Assembly (NCBI RefSeq): GCF_000214375.1
Contig: NC_015578.1
Span: forward strand, 3,410,001 to 3,474,000
Direction of reading: 5' to 3'
Length of the DNA stretch: 64,000 nucleotides
Origin: Treponema primitia ZAS-2
GTDB lineage: Bacteria; Spirochaetota; Spirochaetia; Treponematales; Breznakiellaceae
Shown here in pieces: positions 1 to 8,735 of the stretch. Position 1 is the stretch's first letter, and each line of letters begins with the position of its first letter. A model generated the notes under the pieces. That model worked only from the letters and a program-made list of their open reading frames with translations, was not told where the DNA came from and did not search any database. A program made the position numbers and the translations under genes.

Positions 1-1
1 C

Positions 2-319
2 AGTTTCAGCCTCCTCAAGGCGGCCTACGATTCGGCGCTTTCCAAGGGCTGGCAGCCAAAGGTGGGGTCCATTGTTTCGTCGGATATGTTTTACACCGAA
101 GACCCCGAGGACTGGAAGATCTGGGCAAAATTCGGGGTCCTGGCGGTAGAAATGGAAGCCGCGGAACTCTACACCCTGGCGGCCAAATACGACCGGGAAG
201 CCCTGGCCCTGGTAACCATCTCGGACAGCCTGGTAACCCATGAGGCAACCACTGCGGAAGAGCGGCAGACCACCTTTACCCGGATGATGGAAGTAGCGCT
301 GGAGACGGCGATTTCCTGA
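2..319 (+). CDS. deoD: Purine nucleoside phosphorylase, C-terminal part (cut by window edge)
   Basis: Only the last 105 residues are in the window; the reading frame is open from base 2 to the TGA at 317-319. The protein cleaves purine (deoxy)nucleosides with phosphate in nucleoside salvage in the cytoplasm. The family signatures seen are the [15 protein letters not shown] segment, whose Met-Glu contacts the ribose in DeoD-type enzymes, and the [18 protein letters not shown] segment that carries the catalytic Asp and the DeoD-type C-terminus. The stretch [19 protein letters not shown] fits hexameric DeoD rather than the trimeric PNP family. It converges on the hybrid kinase gene on the other strand. 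Confidence 0.93.
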   Translation, partial: SFSLLKAAYDSALSKGWQPKVGSIVSSDMFYTEDPEDWKIWAKFGVLAVEMEAAELYTLAAKYDREALALVTISDSLVTHEATTAEERQTTFTRMMEVALETAIS

Positions 320-366
320 GCGAAGCCCGCAAGTGGGTTCTTCGTGGTTAAATTTGGCCCCCCGGT

Positions 367-3306
367 TCAGCCAAGCCGCTGGGACAGTACCTTCATGACT
401 TCGTTAATATCTATAGGTTTAGCCAGGTGGCCGTTCATACCCGAGGCCAGGGCGCGGTCAATATCTTCCCGGTAGGCATTGGCGGTCATGGCGATAATGG
501 GCACGGTTTTTGCGTCATCCCGGTCCAGGGCGCGGATTTGGCGGGCGGCTTCGTGGCCGTCCATGTTCGGCATCTGTACATCCATGAAAATCAGGTCGTA
601 ATAAGCCGCCGGGGAGGCGGCAAAAGCCTTTACCGCTTTGGCACCGTCTTCAGCCTCATCAATTTTCAGCTGGGTATCCGCAAGCAGTTCCTGAATGATC
701 ATCCGGTTAATTTCAATGTCCTCGGCTAAAAGAATCCGCTTCCCGGAGAAAACCTTTACCCCCGTATCTTTCGGTAACAGCTCTTCCCGGGGCATTTCGG
801 TGATGGCCATGTCCAGGGTAAACGAAAAGGCAGATCCCTGGTCGGGAACGCTTTCTACCGTAATAAGGCCCCCCATTTGCTTTACCAGGTTCTGGCTGAT
901 CGCAAGCCCCAGGCCTGTGCCGCCGAAACGTACCGAGATGGAGCTGTCCGCCTGCTCAAAGGCGGTGAATAAATTTTTCATCTGATCCGGCGTCATCCCG
1001 ATCCCTGAATCGGATACCTGGAAAAAAAGCTGTATCCGTTTTTCGTCCCGTTCCACAGCCTGGGCCTTGAAGACGATGGTCCCCTGGTTGGGGGTAAATT
1101 TGACCGCATTCCCCAGGAGGTTTATCAGGATCTGCTTGAGCCTGAGTTTATCCCCCATTACACAAATATCCGTAATGCCCGTAAATTCGTTACCAAAATT
1201 TATTTCCTTCTCCTGGCAGCGCAGGACAATTATCTTGGCCACCTCTTCCATGGCCTGGTTCAGCGCAAAGGGATCGTGGACAATTTCAAATTTGCCGCTT
1301 TCAATCTTTGACATATCCAGCACATCGTTCAGAATGCCCAGCAGGTGATCCGAAGCGGCGGCAATCTCAAAGAGGGAATGATCCTTTTTGCCGATCTCCT
1401 GAGCCCGCCGGGCAATCTCGGTCATCCCGATGATGGCATTCAGGGGGGTACGGATCTCATGGCTCATCCGGGACAGAAATTCCCCCTTGGCCCGGGACGC
1501 CACCTGGGCGGCCTGGGTCTGGACCTCCAGTTCCCCGGTACGTTCCCGCAGTTCATGGGTGCGCTGCTCCACGGTGCGCTCCAACTCGGCGGCCATCTGC
1601 CTGTTGCGCAGCAGTAACACTGTGAGCAGGGCCAATACTACCGCCAGCAGACCCAGGGAGCCGATAAGGTAGGGTTTCTGCGCCCGGGCCATGGCGCCGC
1701 TATAATCAAAGACCCGGCGGGTCCAGTCATCCACCACCCGCCCGGTATTAATCAAACTCTGGGCCTTGCTTATAATGGAGCAGAGCAGCGTTTCTTCCGG
1801 GCCAAAGCCAAAGTACGCCTCGTAGGGCCGATGCAGCACTAAATTTGCCTTATACCCCGTACGTTCCAAATAATTAGTAATATTAAGCAGCAAATTCCGG
1901 GTAGCCATCAGGAGTTCGATATCCCCTTTGGCCAATGCGTTAATTGCAGTCTCCCGATCCGGGTACTCCACAGTATTAGTATGGTGGGGGAAAAACTCCC
2001 GAAAAATTTCCGCAGAGGCGGTCCCGGTAACCAGCCCTATCCGCTTGTAGGGAACATCGCTCATGGTTACATCCTGGTAGGCATTGCCGGATATAAGGGC
2101 GTAATAGTCTATCTGGTAGGGAGAATTGGCAAACAAAAAAGTCCCCTCGCTGGAGGCAGACCGTATAAGCTCCATGGTCATGGAAACCTGGCCCTGGCTG
2201 AGCAGCGCCCTGGTGTCGGTTAAATTTGCACTGGGGGAATTGGCGTAATTAAAGTGAATGCCCGTTAAAAGATTTATTTCCCCCAGCAAATCTACGGCAA
2301 TACCCTGCCATTCATTTTCTTTGGGGTTAAAAAAACTCACCGGATAATTATCCGCTTCGATGGACACCGCTATCGAAGGTTGCGTAGAATTGGCCCGGTC
2401 CCCGTCCCGCAGTTTTTCCAGCAAGGCCCGTTCCTCGTAAGTCAGCCGACTGGATAAATTATAGCGAAGGTAATCCCGGTTTCCCTGGTCATACATTTGG
2501 GCAAAACGGTAGCTGCCGGTACTTTGCAGGTATTTCTGGGTCACCGAAATAATAGCCTGGTACCGGGGATCCCGGGTGGCCATGGTAACCCTGTTATAGC
2601 TCAGGGGCAGAAAATCTTCGATAATAAGATTGTCGTACAGCGCAAAGATACCTTCTACGGTTTCGTCCATAAAAAGGGCGTCAATTTCTTTAAGGATCAG
2701 TTTTTGATAGGCTTCGTTGTAATTGGAAACCGGCTCCGGCTCAAAGGGCAGTTTGCTGTAGGGGGAAACCAAAGCTTCCGTGGTGGTTCCCTTCAAGAAA
2801 CCGAATTTAAGCGGCCGGGAACGGGCAAAAAATGCCAGCCGATCGGACCCTTCCATGCTGACAAATTTGATTCGCCGCTCCGCAATAGAGTCGGTCATAA
2901 AATAGTCCCCCCGGGTATCCTGGGACGAGGATATTTCTCCGGTAAAGGCAACTGTATTGGTTTCCAACCCCTTGAGCAGGGCGTCCCAGCCGTATATGAC
3001 CGGCCGGAACTTCAGCCCAAAAAGGCCGGTGAGCCAATCGCAGACCAGCACAGAAAAGCCCCGGGTATTGCCGGCCTCATCACGGAAACATTCGGTACTG
3101 AGGGTCATACCGTAGATAAGGATAGAAGTACTGCGCCGCAGGCTTTCCACAGCGTTTATCTCCTCCTGGGTAACCCCGGGAATATCTTTATATGAAGCAT
3201 ACTCGCCCAAAGCAGCAGAAGAAGGAACAGGCTTCACCCCATTCCCGCAGGAGGCAAAGGCGATAAAAAGAATTGCTGCTAAAGTTCCCCACCCGGTCAA
3301 ACGCAT
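367..3306 (-). CDS. Hybrid sensor histidine kinase with two periplasmic SBP_bac_3-like sensor domains and a receiver
   Basis: The 979-residue protein begins with a lipoprotein-like signal ([11 protein letters not shown], lipobox Cys near residue 20). Two amino-acid-binding-protein-like sensor regions follow, roughly residues 50-280 and 310-545. A single membrane helix near 570-590 ([20 protein letters not shown]) leads into a coiled coil and the HisKA domain ([14 protein letters not shown], His near 614). The ATPase domain shows [18 protein letters not shown] and [13 protein letters not shown]-terminal receiver carries [10 protein letters not shown] (Asp near 908) and the conserved Lys in LAKPID. 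It probably senses a small periplasmic ligand and passes phosphate to an internal receiver. No DNA-binding output domain is present, so the final target is unknown. It lies 14 bp downstream of a solute-binding lipoprotein gene on the same strand and is probably co-transcribed with it. Confidence 0.9.
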   Translation of the reverse strand: MRLTGWGTLAAILFIAFASCGNGVKPVPSSAALGEYASYKDIPGVTQEEINAVESLRRSTSILIYGMTLSTECFRDEAGNTRGFSVLVCDWLTGLFGLKFRPVIYGWDALLKGLETNTVAFTGEISSSQDTRGDYFMTDSIAERRIKFVSMEGSDRLAFFARSRPLKFGFLKGTTTEALVSPYSKLPFEPEPVSNYNEAYQKLILKEIDALFMDETVEGIFALYDNLIIEDFLPLSYNRVTMATRDPRYQAIISVTQKYLQSTGSYRFAQMYDQGNRDYLRYNLSSRLTYEERALLEKLRDGDRANSTQPSIAVSIEADNYPVSFFNPKENEWQGIAVDLLGEINLLTGIHFNYANSPSANLTDTRALLSQGQVSMTMELIRSASSEGTFLFANSPYQIDYYALISGNAYQDVTMSDVPYKRIGLVTGTASAEIFREFFPHHTNTVEYPDRETAINALAKGDIELLMATRNLLLNITNYLERTGYKANLVLHRPYEAYFGFGPEETLLCSIISKAQSLINTGRVVDDWTRRVFDYSGAMARAQKPYLIGSLGLLAVVLALLTVLLLRNRQMAAELERTVEQRTHELRERTGELEVQTQAAQVASRAKGEFLSRMSHEIRTPLNAIIGMTEIARRAQEIGKKDHSLFEIAAASDHLLGILNDVLDMSKIESGKFEIVHDPFALNQAMEEVAKIIVLRCQEKEINFGNEFTGITDICVMGDKLRLKQILINLLGNAVKFTPNQGTIVFKAQAVERDEKRIQLFFQVSDSGIGMTPDQMKNLFTAFEQADSSISVRFGGTGLGLAISQNLVKQMGGLITVESVPDQGSAFSFTLDMAITEMPREELLPKDTGVKVFSGKRILLAEDIEINRMIIQELLADTQLKIDEAEDGAKAVKAFAASPAAYYDLIFMDVQMPNMDGHEAARQIRALDRDDAKTVPIIAMTANAYREDIDRALASGMNGHLAKPIDINEVMKVLSQRLG

Positions 3307-3320
3307 GACTTAAACTAACC

Positions 3321-4715
3321 TTATTTGAAGTAATTATCCAGCGCTTCCTGAATAAGGGGCTGATACTCTCCAATCAGGGTTACAACAGAAAGTTCACCCG
3401 CCATAAGGGGCAGGATAGAAAAATCAGTACCCAAATTTTCCCATAGGTCAAACCCGGGCCTGGAAGCCATCATGGTGGCGTATTTATAGTTCCGCTCGGT
3501 GATATACATGTTCCGGGACCACGCAGTATCCTGGCCTATGTCTAAATCGTAGTCGTACCAATTAGTCCAGTCAAAAAGGACATCGTATACCAGCCGGGGG
3601 TTTTCGGTACCCTGGGGAATGAAATACCAGTTGCCCTGGGGCTGGCTATGGTGGTTTTCCGCAAAACTACCGCTGGGCCCCCGGGGCCAGGGGACAACCC
3701 CAATTTCAAAGGGAAGATCCGTCCCGCCCTGTTCGTTAAAAATCCAGTCCGCGCAGACCCAAAAGCCGGATAAGCCTTCAGCGTAGAGCCGGTTATTAAT
3801 TTCCCAGTTAGACCGATCCCAGGGCCGGGCAGTTTTATCTTTATTATAGATAGTATTGATAAAATCCAACACTTCCTGGGTTGCGGGGGAGGATAGTTTT
3901 TCCTGGGTCCCCGGCGCAATGCCGGTATTGTTGGAAAGCAGCAGATTTGAAAGGGTGTAGGTCCAATATCCACTAAAGCCGTAGGTATCGATGTCCCCAT
4001 CATCGTCCGCATCCCGGGTAAGGGCGGTAAGGTAGCTCCGCCACTTTTCCCAGGTCCATTCCCCCTTGTCATACAGATCCTGGGGATTTTCCAGCCCCGC
4101 GGCGCGGATCATGGTCAAGTTGAAAGCCAGGGGGTAGGCATTGGTCGCCCCCGAACCGGAAGGGGAAAAAAGATATGCCTCATCCTGACTGGCCACGCGG
4201 AGGTATTTCATCACATTCTGAGAATTAAAGACATCCGTCCCCTCCAGGCCCATTTCCTTAAGCCCGATAGCATAGTCTTTCAGGACCGCAGGGATACCGA
4301 ATTGAAGATCCACCTCATAAATTTCCACATCCGGATCCCCTGAAGGAATGGAGATATCAATGCTTTCCCGCACCCCTTCAAAGGTTAAATTGACGAAATT
4401 AAAAACAATATTGTACTTAGCCTCGATTTCCCGCATCCTATCCAGCCGCATTTGAGCAGTTACCGGCTGGGACAGGCCCGGATCGTCGTGGATATCCTGA
4501 TGTTTACTTACATAATATTTGTCAAACCAGGTGCCGATGGTGATAATCCGCTTCCCATCGTCGGTATACCGGCCATTCTCCTGGGAATTGCCCTCAGCGG
4601 CGCTTTGTGGTGCCTCGGTTTTCCCCGGGATTGCGCCGGAAGCCGCCTTATTGCCGCAGGAAGCCAGGCTTATTCCCAAACCCAGCATTAGAATGATGGC
4701 TATATGTTTTTGCAT
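3321..4715 (-). CDS. Extracellular solute-binding lipoprotein (family 1 type)
   Basis: The 464-residue protein has a lipoprotein signal (LMLGLGISLASCGNKAA, Cys at residue 20) and the length and layout of family 1 ABC solute-binding proteins, including a Trp/Tyr-rich binding region (WTWEKWRSYL, YGFSGYWTYTL). No permease or ATPase gene is next to it. Its only neighbour is the downstream hybrid kinase, 14 bp away, which itself has periplasmic binding domains. It may therefore present a ligand to that kinase rather than feed an importer; this is inference. The ligand, perhaps a carbohydrate, cannot be named from sequence. Confidence 0.82.
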   Translation of the reverse strand: MQKHIAIILMLGLGISLASCGNKAASGAIPGKTEAPQSAAEGNSQENGRYTDDGKRIITIGTWFDKYYVSKHQDIHDDPGLSQPVTAQMRLDRMREIEAKYNIVFNFVNLTFEGVRESIDISIPSGDPDVEIYEVDLQFGIPAVLKDYAIGLKEMGLEGTDVFNSQNVMKYLRVASQDEAYLFSPSGSGATNAYPLAFNLTMIRAAGLENPQDLYDKGEWTWEKWRSYLTALTRDADDDGDIDTYGFSGYWTYTLSNLLLSNNTGIAPGTQEKLSSPATQEVLDFINTIYNKDKTARPWDRSNWEINNRLYAEGLSGFWVCADWIFNEQGGTDLPFEIGVVPWPRGPSGSFAENHHSQPQGNWYFIPQGTENPRLVYDVLFDWTNWYDYDLDIGQDTAWSRNMYITERNYKYATMMASRPGFDLWENLGTDFSILPLMAGELSVVTLIGEYQPLIQEALDNYFK

Positions 4716-4825
4716 AGTAATACCTCATGAAGTAAAGAGTCACATTCGTTTATAAATAGTTTATACTATAAATCAGCTTCAAATACAACTAAAAAGGCTT
4801 ACGACGAAGAATCGGGGCCGAATAC

Positions 4826-4855
4826 TTGACTTTTCCGCCCTGCCTGGTGTATGTT
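4826..4855 (+). promoter_or_regulatory. Promoter of the tRNA-Leu gene
   Basis: TTGACT at 4826-4831 and TATGTT at 4850-4855 are separated by 18 bp and end 10 bp before the tRNA. Because integration removed the tRNA terminator from this side, transcripts from here can run into the integrase gene at 5105. Confidence 0.6.
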
Positions 4856-4865
4856 GTCAGAACAA

Positions 4866-4949
4866 GCCCGGATGGTGGAATTGGTAGACACGCTGGTTTC
4901 AGGTACCAGTGCCCTCACAGGTATGGAAGTTCGAGTCTTCTTCCGGGCA
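4866..4949 (+). tRNA. tRNA-Leu (CAG)
   Basis: The acceptor stem GCCCGGA (4866-4872) pairs with TCCGGGC (4942-4948), with discriminator A at 4949. The anticodon arm CTGGT-TTCAGGT-ACCAG gives anticodon CAG. A long variable arm of class II type follows, then a T arm with the TTCGAGT loop; CCA is not encoded. The 3' 52 bases are part of the attL repeat, so element insertion kept the tRNA intact. Confidence 0.95.
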
Positions 4950-4952
4950 GAG
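4898..4952. repeat. attL: 55-bp direct repeat at the 3' end of tRNA-Leu
   Basis: These 55 bases, from the anticodon loop to three bases beyond the acceptor stem, recur without mismatch at 48844-48898. Tyrosine recombinase elements typically create such duplications when they enter a tRNA 3' end. The integrase gene starts 152 bp inside. Confidence 0.93.
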
Positions 4953-4960
4953 TTCTTAAC

Positions 4961-4977
4961 TCCTTACGTTGTAAGGA
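4961..4977. repeat. Short hairpin inside attL
   Basis: TCCTTAC and GTAAGGA surround the loop GTT. No T-run follows. It lies between the tRNA and the integrase and could slow read-through or bind recombination proteins. Confidence 0.4.
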
Positions 4978-5030
4978 ATTAGTCAATGATGGCACATGCG
5001 TGAAAACGTGGTGCATGTCTGCGCTAAATC

Positions 5031-5085
5031 CCGAGGATCATTAAAAGGATCATTGGTAAATTTCAACCAATGATCCTTGCCTCGG
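5031..5085. repeat. Inverted repeat upstream of the integrase
   Basis: AAGGATCATTGGT (5045-5057) pairs exactly with ACCAATGATCCTT (5066-5078), and the outer arms CCGAGG (5031-5036) and CCTCGG (5080-5085) also pair. It ends 19 bp before the integrase start codon, so it may act as an attenuator, an operator or a recombinase site. Confidence 0.6.
5032..5054 (+). repeat. Left copy of a 23-bp element-end repeat
   Basis: The sequence CGAGGATCAYTAAAAGGATC (plus ATT) recurs in the same orientation at 48671-48693 with a single T/C difference. Each copy contains GGATCA twice. Paired sites near both ends of an element are typical of integrase arm-binding or excisionase sites. Confidence 0.55.
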
Positions 5086-5104
5086 AGAAATTTGGAGGCA
5101 TGAT

Positions 5105-6313
5105 ATGCGCTCGTTAAATGACCACGCTCTCTATTCGCTTTACAAGAAATCCTTAAAATCCGGTATTTTTTGGTACGTCCGTTTCTGGGACGAATCACTC
5201 AAAAAGTATGCCCACAGCCGTTCTACTGGGATACTCGTTGAAGGGAAGCGGGAGCGGCATCGGGAAGCCGAGGAAGCGGCCAAAGTTATGCTGCCGAGGA
5301 TATGCTTTAATACTAGCGAAAGATCTTTTATAGATTACCTCCGGGATTTTTGGACCCCTGAAAGCCGGTATGTTCGGGAATGTGCCCTGGTCAAGAAACG
5401 TCCGCTCTCTTCCTATTATATAAGAATGAATCATGACGATGTTCGCCGCCATTTGGAGGTATTTCCCGGATTCCTGGGGATCACATTACATGAACTTACC
5501 GCTGGAAAAATCCGGGATTGGATGCTCTGGATGAGCGAAAAAGGACTATCCGGTCGGCGTATCAATTCGGTCCTTCAATCCATGCGGGTTGCCGTCCGCT
5601 ATGCCATCGAACGGGAAGAAATAGAAAATGATCCCTTTAAGAAAGTACATGAGGCTACAGAACAAAGGAAGGAGAAGGGCATCCTCTCTATAGTAGAGGT
5701 AAAAAAGCTCCTGAGTACACCGATACAAGATCTCTATTCGCGTCTAGCTATTCTCCTGGGGCTTCTCTGCGGTATGCGGCGAGGTGAAGTCCGGGGACTA
5801 CTGTGGGGGGATCTTAAGGACGGACTTATCCATCTGTGCCATAACTATCAGGATAGCGATGGATTGAAGGGACCAAAATGCGGCAGTCTGAGGACCATCC
5901 CCATACCACAATCTGTCCAATCTCTCATTGAGAGCATCAAGACTATAATTGGAGAACCGGAAACGTCTTCTTTCGTTTTTATACGCCCTACTGATGAACG
6001 TATCCCTCTCAGTAATAATTTCTTCCGGTATGCTCTGGAACGGGAACTGACCGCTATTGGTATCCCTGGAGAATGGCGGAGAAAAGAGAAGGCTCCTGAT
6101 GGCTACGTTAATGAGCAGAAACAACGTAATCTTACCTTTCATGGGTTACGCCATACCTTCGTTACCTTGGGGCGTCTTGCTGGTATCACCGATTTAGAGA
6201 TCCAAGCTCTTGCAGGTCACAAAGATGCTACTATGATGAACTACTATAGTCATGCTGAACAGGTATTGGACTTTACCAGCGCAAAAGAAAAACTGGAAAA
6301 GGCAGTGGGGTGA
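5105..6313 (+). CDS. int: Tyrosine-family site-specific integrase
   Basis: The 402-residue recombinase probably inserts and excises the surrounding element at the tRNA-Leu 3' end. The catalytic signatures of the phage integrase family are present: Arg in LLCGMRRGEVRGLLW (near 224), HGLRHTF (H-x-x-R, near 345-348), GHKDATMM and the nucleophile Tyr in NYYSHAE (near 379). The N-terminal part (FWYVRFWDESLKKYAHSR) looks like an AP2-type arm-binding domain, and a SAM-like core-binding domain follows. GGAGG at 5094-5098 supports the ATG at 5105. The stop codon overlaps or abuts the parA start. It lies beside attL and is oriented away from the tRNA, so both the tRNA promoter and, in a circle, the right-end promoter could drive it. 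Confidence 0.95.
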   Translation: MRSLNDHALYSLYKKSLKSGIFWYVRFWDESLKKYAHSRSTGILVEGKRERHREAEEAAKVMLPRICFNTSERSFIDYLRDFWTPESRYVRECALVKKRPLSSYYIRMNHDDVRRHLEVFPGFLGITLHELTAGKIRDWMLWMSEKGLSGRRINSVLQSMRVAVRYAIEREEIENDPFKKVHEATEQRKEKGILSIVEVKKLLSTPIQDLYSRLAILLGLLCGMRRGEVRGLLWGDLKDGLIHLCHNYQDSDGLKGPKCGSLRTIPIPQSVQSLIESIKTIIGEPETSSFVFIRPTDERIPLSNNFFRYALERELTAIGIPGEWRRKEKAPDGYVNEQKQRNLTFHGLRHTFVTLGRLAGITDLEIQALAGHKDATMMNYYSHAEQVLDFTSAKEKLEKAVG

Positions 6314-6315
6314 AA

Positions 6316-7086
6316 ATGAAAACCATCGCCATAAACTCAACGAAAGGGGGGACAGGGAAAAGCACTCTGTCAGTCATCTTTGCAAGCGCATTGGTCAATG
6401 CGGGGTATAAGTGTCTTGTGATCGATGCCGATGCCAGTAACAGTTCAGCATCTTTTTTCTTTGACGAAGGGGTCCCCTACGAAATAGTAAAGGAACAGAA
6501 TATTTTTAATGTCTTTTTTGGAGGCAGGATTCAGGATAACGCCATAAAGACGAGTGGGAATATCGACTTAATCCACGGTGATGTTCGGCTCAATGAGTTC
6601 CGCAGTACCGACAGCCTGAAAAAGCTGAAACGTTCCATGCAGGGACTTGAATACGATTATGTCATAATTGACACCGCGCCAACCTATGATAACATTATCG
6701 GTAATGTCCTTACTGCAAGTGATGTTCTCCTGATTCCGGTTCATCAGGATATGTTCAGCTATCAAGCCCTGAAATATCAGTTTGAGAAACTGGCTGATTT
6801 GGAATTGGATAAACTGGAAATCCATATCATTTTTAACCAGTTTGAAAAACCCATGAACGACAACCAAAATACATATCGCCATCAGATTACTAATCTCTTT
6901 TTTGCGGATGAAGTGTTTAGCCATTTTATCAATAATAATTATATCTCGCGGAGTAGTGTGTTTAAGAAATACATTAACAGACGGAATTATCAGATTGATT
7001 CCAAGGCCGAAACCCGCAAAAGTTATGAGGAAATCAAAAGTCTTATTTACAGCGTTTTAGGCATCATTGTGCCGGAGGGGATATAA
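6316..7086 (+). CDS. parA: ParA-family partition ATPase
   Basis: The protein has the deviant Walker A motif of ParA/MinD ATPases, INSTKGGTGKSTLSVIFASA, at its N-terminus, then VIDADASNSSASFFF and the Walker B segment YDYVIIDTAPTYDN. It is expected to segregate DNA together with the ParB encoded next. ATG 6316 is preceded by GTGGGGTGA, a good ribosome site; an in-frame GTG at 6310 that overlaps the integrase stop is the alternative. The stop overlaps the parB ATG by one base. Partition genes on an integrated element imply a phase as a free circle, or stabilisation after excision. Confidence 0.9.
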   Translation: MKTIAINSTKGGTGKSTLSVIFASALVNAGYKCLVIDADASNSSASFFFDEGVPYEIVKEQNIFNVFFGGRIQDNAIKTSGNIDLIHGDVRLNEFRSTDSLKKLKRSMQGLEYDYVIIDTAPTYDNIIGNVLTASDVLLIPVHQDMFSYQALKYQFEKLADLELDKLEIHIIFNQFEKPMNDNQNTYRHQITNLFFADEVFSHFINNNYISRSSVFKKYINRRNYQIDSKAETRKSYEEIKSLIYSVLGIIVPEGI

Positions 7087-7949
7087 TGGCATCAATTAGC
7101 GCTTTAAAAAATATAAAGGCACGAACCGGAACTCAGGACAGTCACTCGGCAAATGTTATGGTCAAGGATATTCCGATTGGGGATATTCGGATAAAAGCGA
7201 ATGTCCGGCAGGACTACACAGGAATTGAGGAACTTGCCGAAAGTATACGGCAGCATGGTCTATTGCAGCCGATAACGGTCTATGCTGATGGGGACCAATA
7301 TATAGTAAAAACCGGACACCGGAGGTTTTTAGCTTGTCAGAAACTATATGAAACTGAACGAGAACGGTTTCATAGTATCCGATGCATTATCTCCAATGCG
7401 GAAAATATCGCCGTTATCCAGCTGGTCGAGAATGTCCAGAGAGAGGATTTGAGTCAGATTGACCTTTACAATGCGCTCTCTTCGCTTAGGGAACAGGGGG
7501 TTTCTCATAAACACATCGCAGAGATGATGGGGAAGAAATTGCATTATATTGAAAATTTGTTTACCGCTATCAATGAAATACAGAGTAACGAAAAGCTTAA
7601 AGAGCATCTAACTACCGCCGGCGGTAGTATTCAGAACATTTCTGAAACCAAGGGGATGCTTGATGGGCAAGCACGATTTGATTTACTTGACCAACGTCAA
7701 AAAGGGAATATCACTCGTGCTGAAATGAGGAAAAAAGCCAAGTATCTTAAACAGGATTTTCTTTTTGATATCCCAAATAACCAAACTGAGGCTTTATCAC
7801 CAGAATTAGATCCAAGCATTAGAATATTGGTATCGGACGATGGACTTGTTATCAATCTTACATTTAATCATGAAGCCTCAGCTAAAATGATGATAGCAGG
7901 GATACGGCGGCTTATAGGCAAGTACGGAATAAAAGAGGAAAAAATGTAA
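7086..7949 (+). CDS. parB: ParB-family partition / nuclease-fold DNA-binding protein
   Basis: The 287-residue protein has the ParB N-terminal (ParB/sulfiredoxin-fold) domain with IRVKANVRQDY-like start (IRIKANVRQDYTGIEELAESI), the motif KTGHRRFLACQKL and VQLVENVQREDLS-type sequence (IQLVENVQREDLSQIDLYNA). A KorB-like helix-turn-helix follows (EQGVSHKHIAEMMGKKLHYI). Its start overlaps the parA stop (TAATG), so the two are translationally coupled. It should bind a centromere on the element. A perfect 18-bp palindrome lies within the gene itself. Confidence 0.9.
   Translation: MASISALKNIKARTGTQDSHSANVMVKDIPIGDIRIKANVRQDYTGIEELAESIRQHGLLQPITVYADGDQYIVKTGHRRFLACQKLYETERERFHSIRCIISNAENIAVIQLVENVQREDLSQIDLYNALSSLREQGVSHKHIAEMMGKKLHYIENLFTAINEIQSNEKLKEHLTTAGGSIQNISETKGMLDGQARFDLLDQRQKGNITRAEMRKKAKYLKQDFLFDIPNNQTEALSPELDPSIRILVSDDGLVINLTFNHEASAKMMIAGIRRLIGKYGIKEEKM
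7611..7628. repeat. Perfect 18-bp palindrome inside parB
   Basis: ACTACCGCCGGCGGTAGT is its own reverse complement. It stands out as GC-rich within an AT-rich gene. ParB binding sites are often short perfect palindromes near parAB, so it is a centromere candidate, but it is a single copy and untested. Confidence 0.35.
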
Positions 7950-8399
7950 TAAATATAATATTTCTACTTGACTATTATTAAGAGTTTAGATATTTTGTAA
8001 TTGAATATGGCGATAAGCCAGCCATCCTTCATTAGTAAGGCGTGGCCATTTTAGAACAAGGATGCGAGGATGACTTAGCGATCATTCACTTATTTTTTGC
8101 TATATTAAGCGTAGTGGTTATGGGTAGGTAATGCGAAAAAATCTAACCCAAAACCAAAGCTTGAGTAATTTAAATGTCAAAAGGGTTTACAAAGAACCAG
8201 CAAGACACAGTAGTAGAAGGTACCAATTGGTTTTTATAGACCACACTTCTTCTATGTATGGGAATCCATATTAAATTATTTGGTTATGTTTGGTGGAGTA
8301 AAGAGTAAGTGAAAAGAGGCATTAAAAAATACCGTCTTTCTTAACTTCCGACTCTTCAATCATAAATCGTTCTATTTAGCCAGTTACAAAAAGGAAAAA
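7950..8399. other. Non-coding stretch after parB
   Basis: These 450 AT-rich bases contain no convincing gene, tRNA or strong terminator. Possible weak promoter sequence (TTGACT near 7973) is present without a good -10 at proper spacing. It could hold control or replication sites for the following HTH gene and helicase. Confidence 0.4.
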
Positions 8400-8612
8400 A
8401 TGGTTAAACTATTCTTGTCACGAAAAGAATTAGCTGAGGTACTTGGAGTATCGGTGGCCACTATTGATAGAGGAATTCGCAATCAGGTATGGCCCTACCG
8501 GTGCTATGTTAAGATAGGGCGCAGAATTTTATACCCAGCCTCTCTTCTGGAAGAAATTGAGAAAAAAGCCAATAAAACAGGACCAACCATTCCAGTTGGG
8601 GCAACTGCATGA
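8400..8612 (+). CDS. Small helix-turn-helix protein, excisionase/AlpA-like
   Basis: The 70-residue protein is almost entirely one MerR-like winged HTH (FLSRKELAEVLGVSVATIDR, then KIGRRILYPASLLEEIEKK). Proteins of this size in integrative elements act as excisionases or as regulators of integrase and replication genes. AAAGGAAAAA precedes the ATG. It is followed 123 bp later by the helicase gene. It could bind the paired end repeats, but which role it has cannot be read from sequence. Confidence 0.7.
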   Translation: MVKLFLSRKELAEVLGVSVATIDRGIRNQVWPYRCYVKIGRRILYPASLLEEIEKKANKTGPTIPVGATA

Positions 8613-8684
8613 ACACAGTAGGGTATCTGTATACATCTGGAAATAGATTCCGTATAAAAGAATACACAGTTTGTTAAAAATCAG

Positions 8685-8707
8685 TATCCAGGGATATTAT
8701 CTGGATA
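8685..8707. repeat. Small hairpin before the helicase gene
   Basis: TATCCAG (8685-8691) and CTGGATA (8701-8707) pair across a 9-base loop, 15 bp ahead of the AAGGAGG ribosome site at 8722. Confidence 0.4.
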
Positions 8708-8735
8708 ATGTTTCTAAAATAATAAGGAGGTTCCG

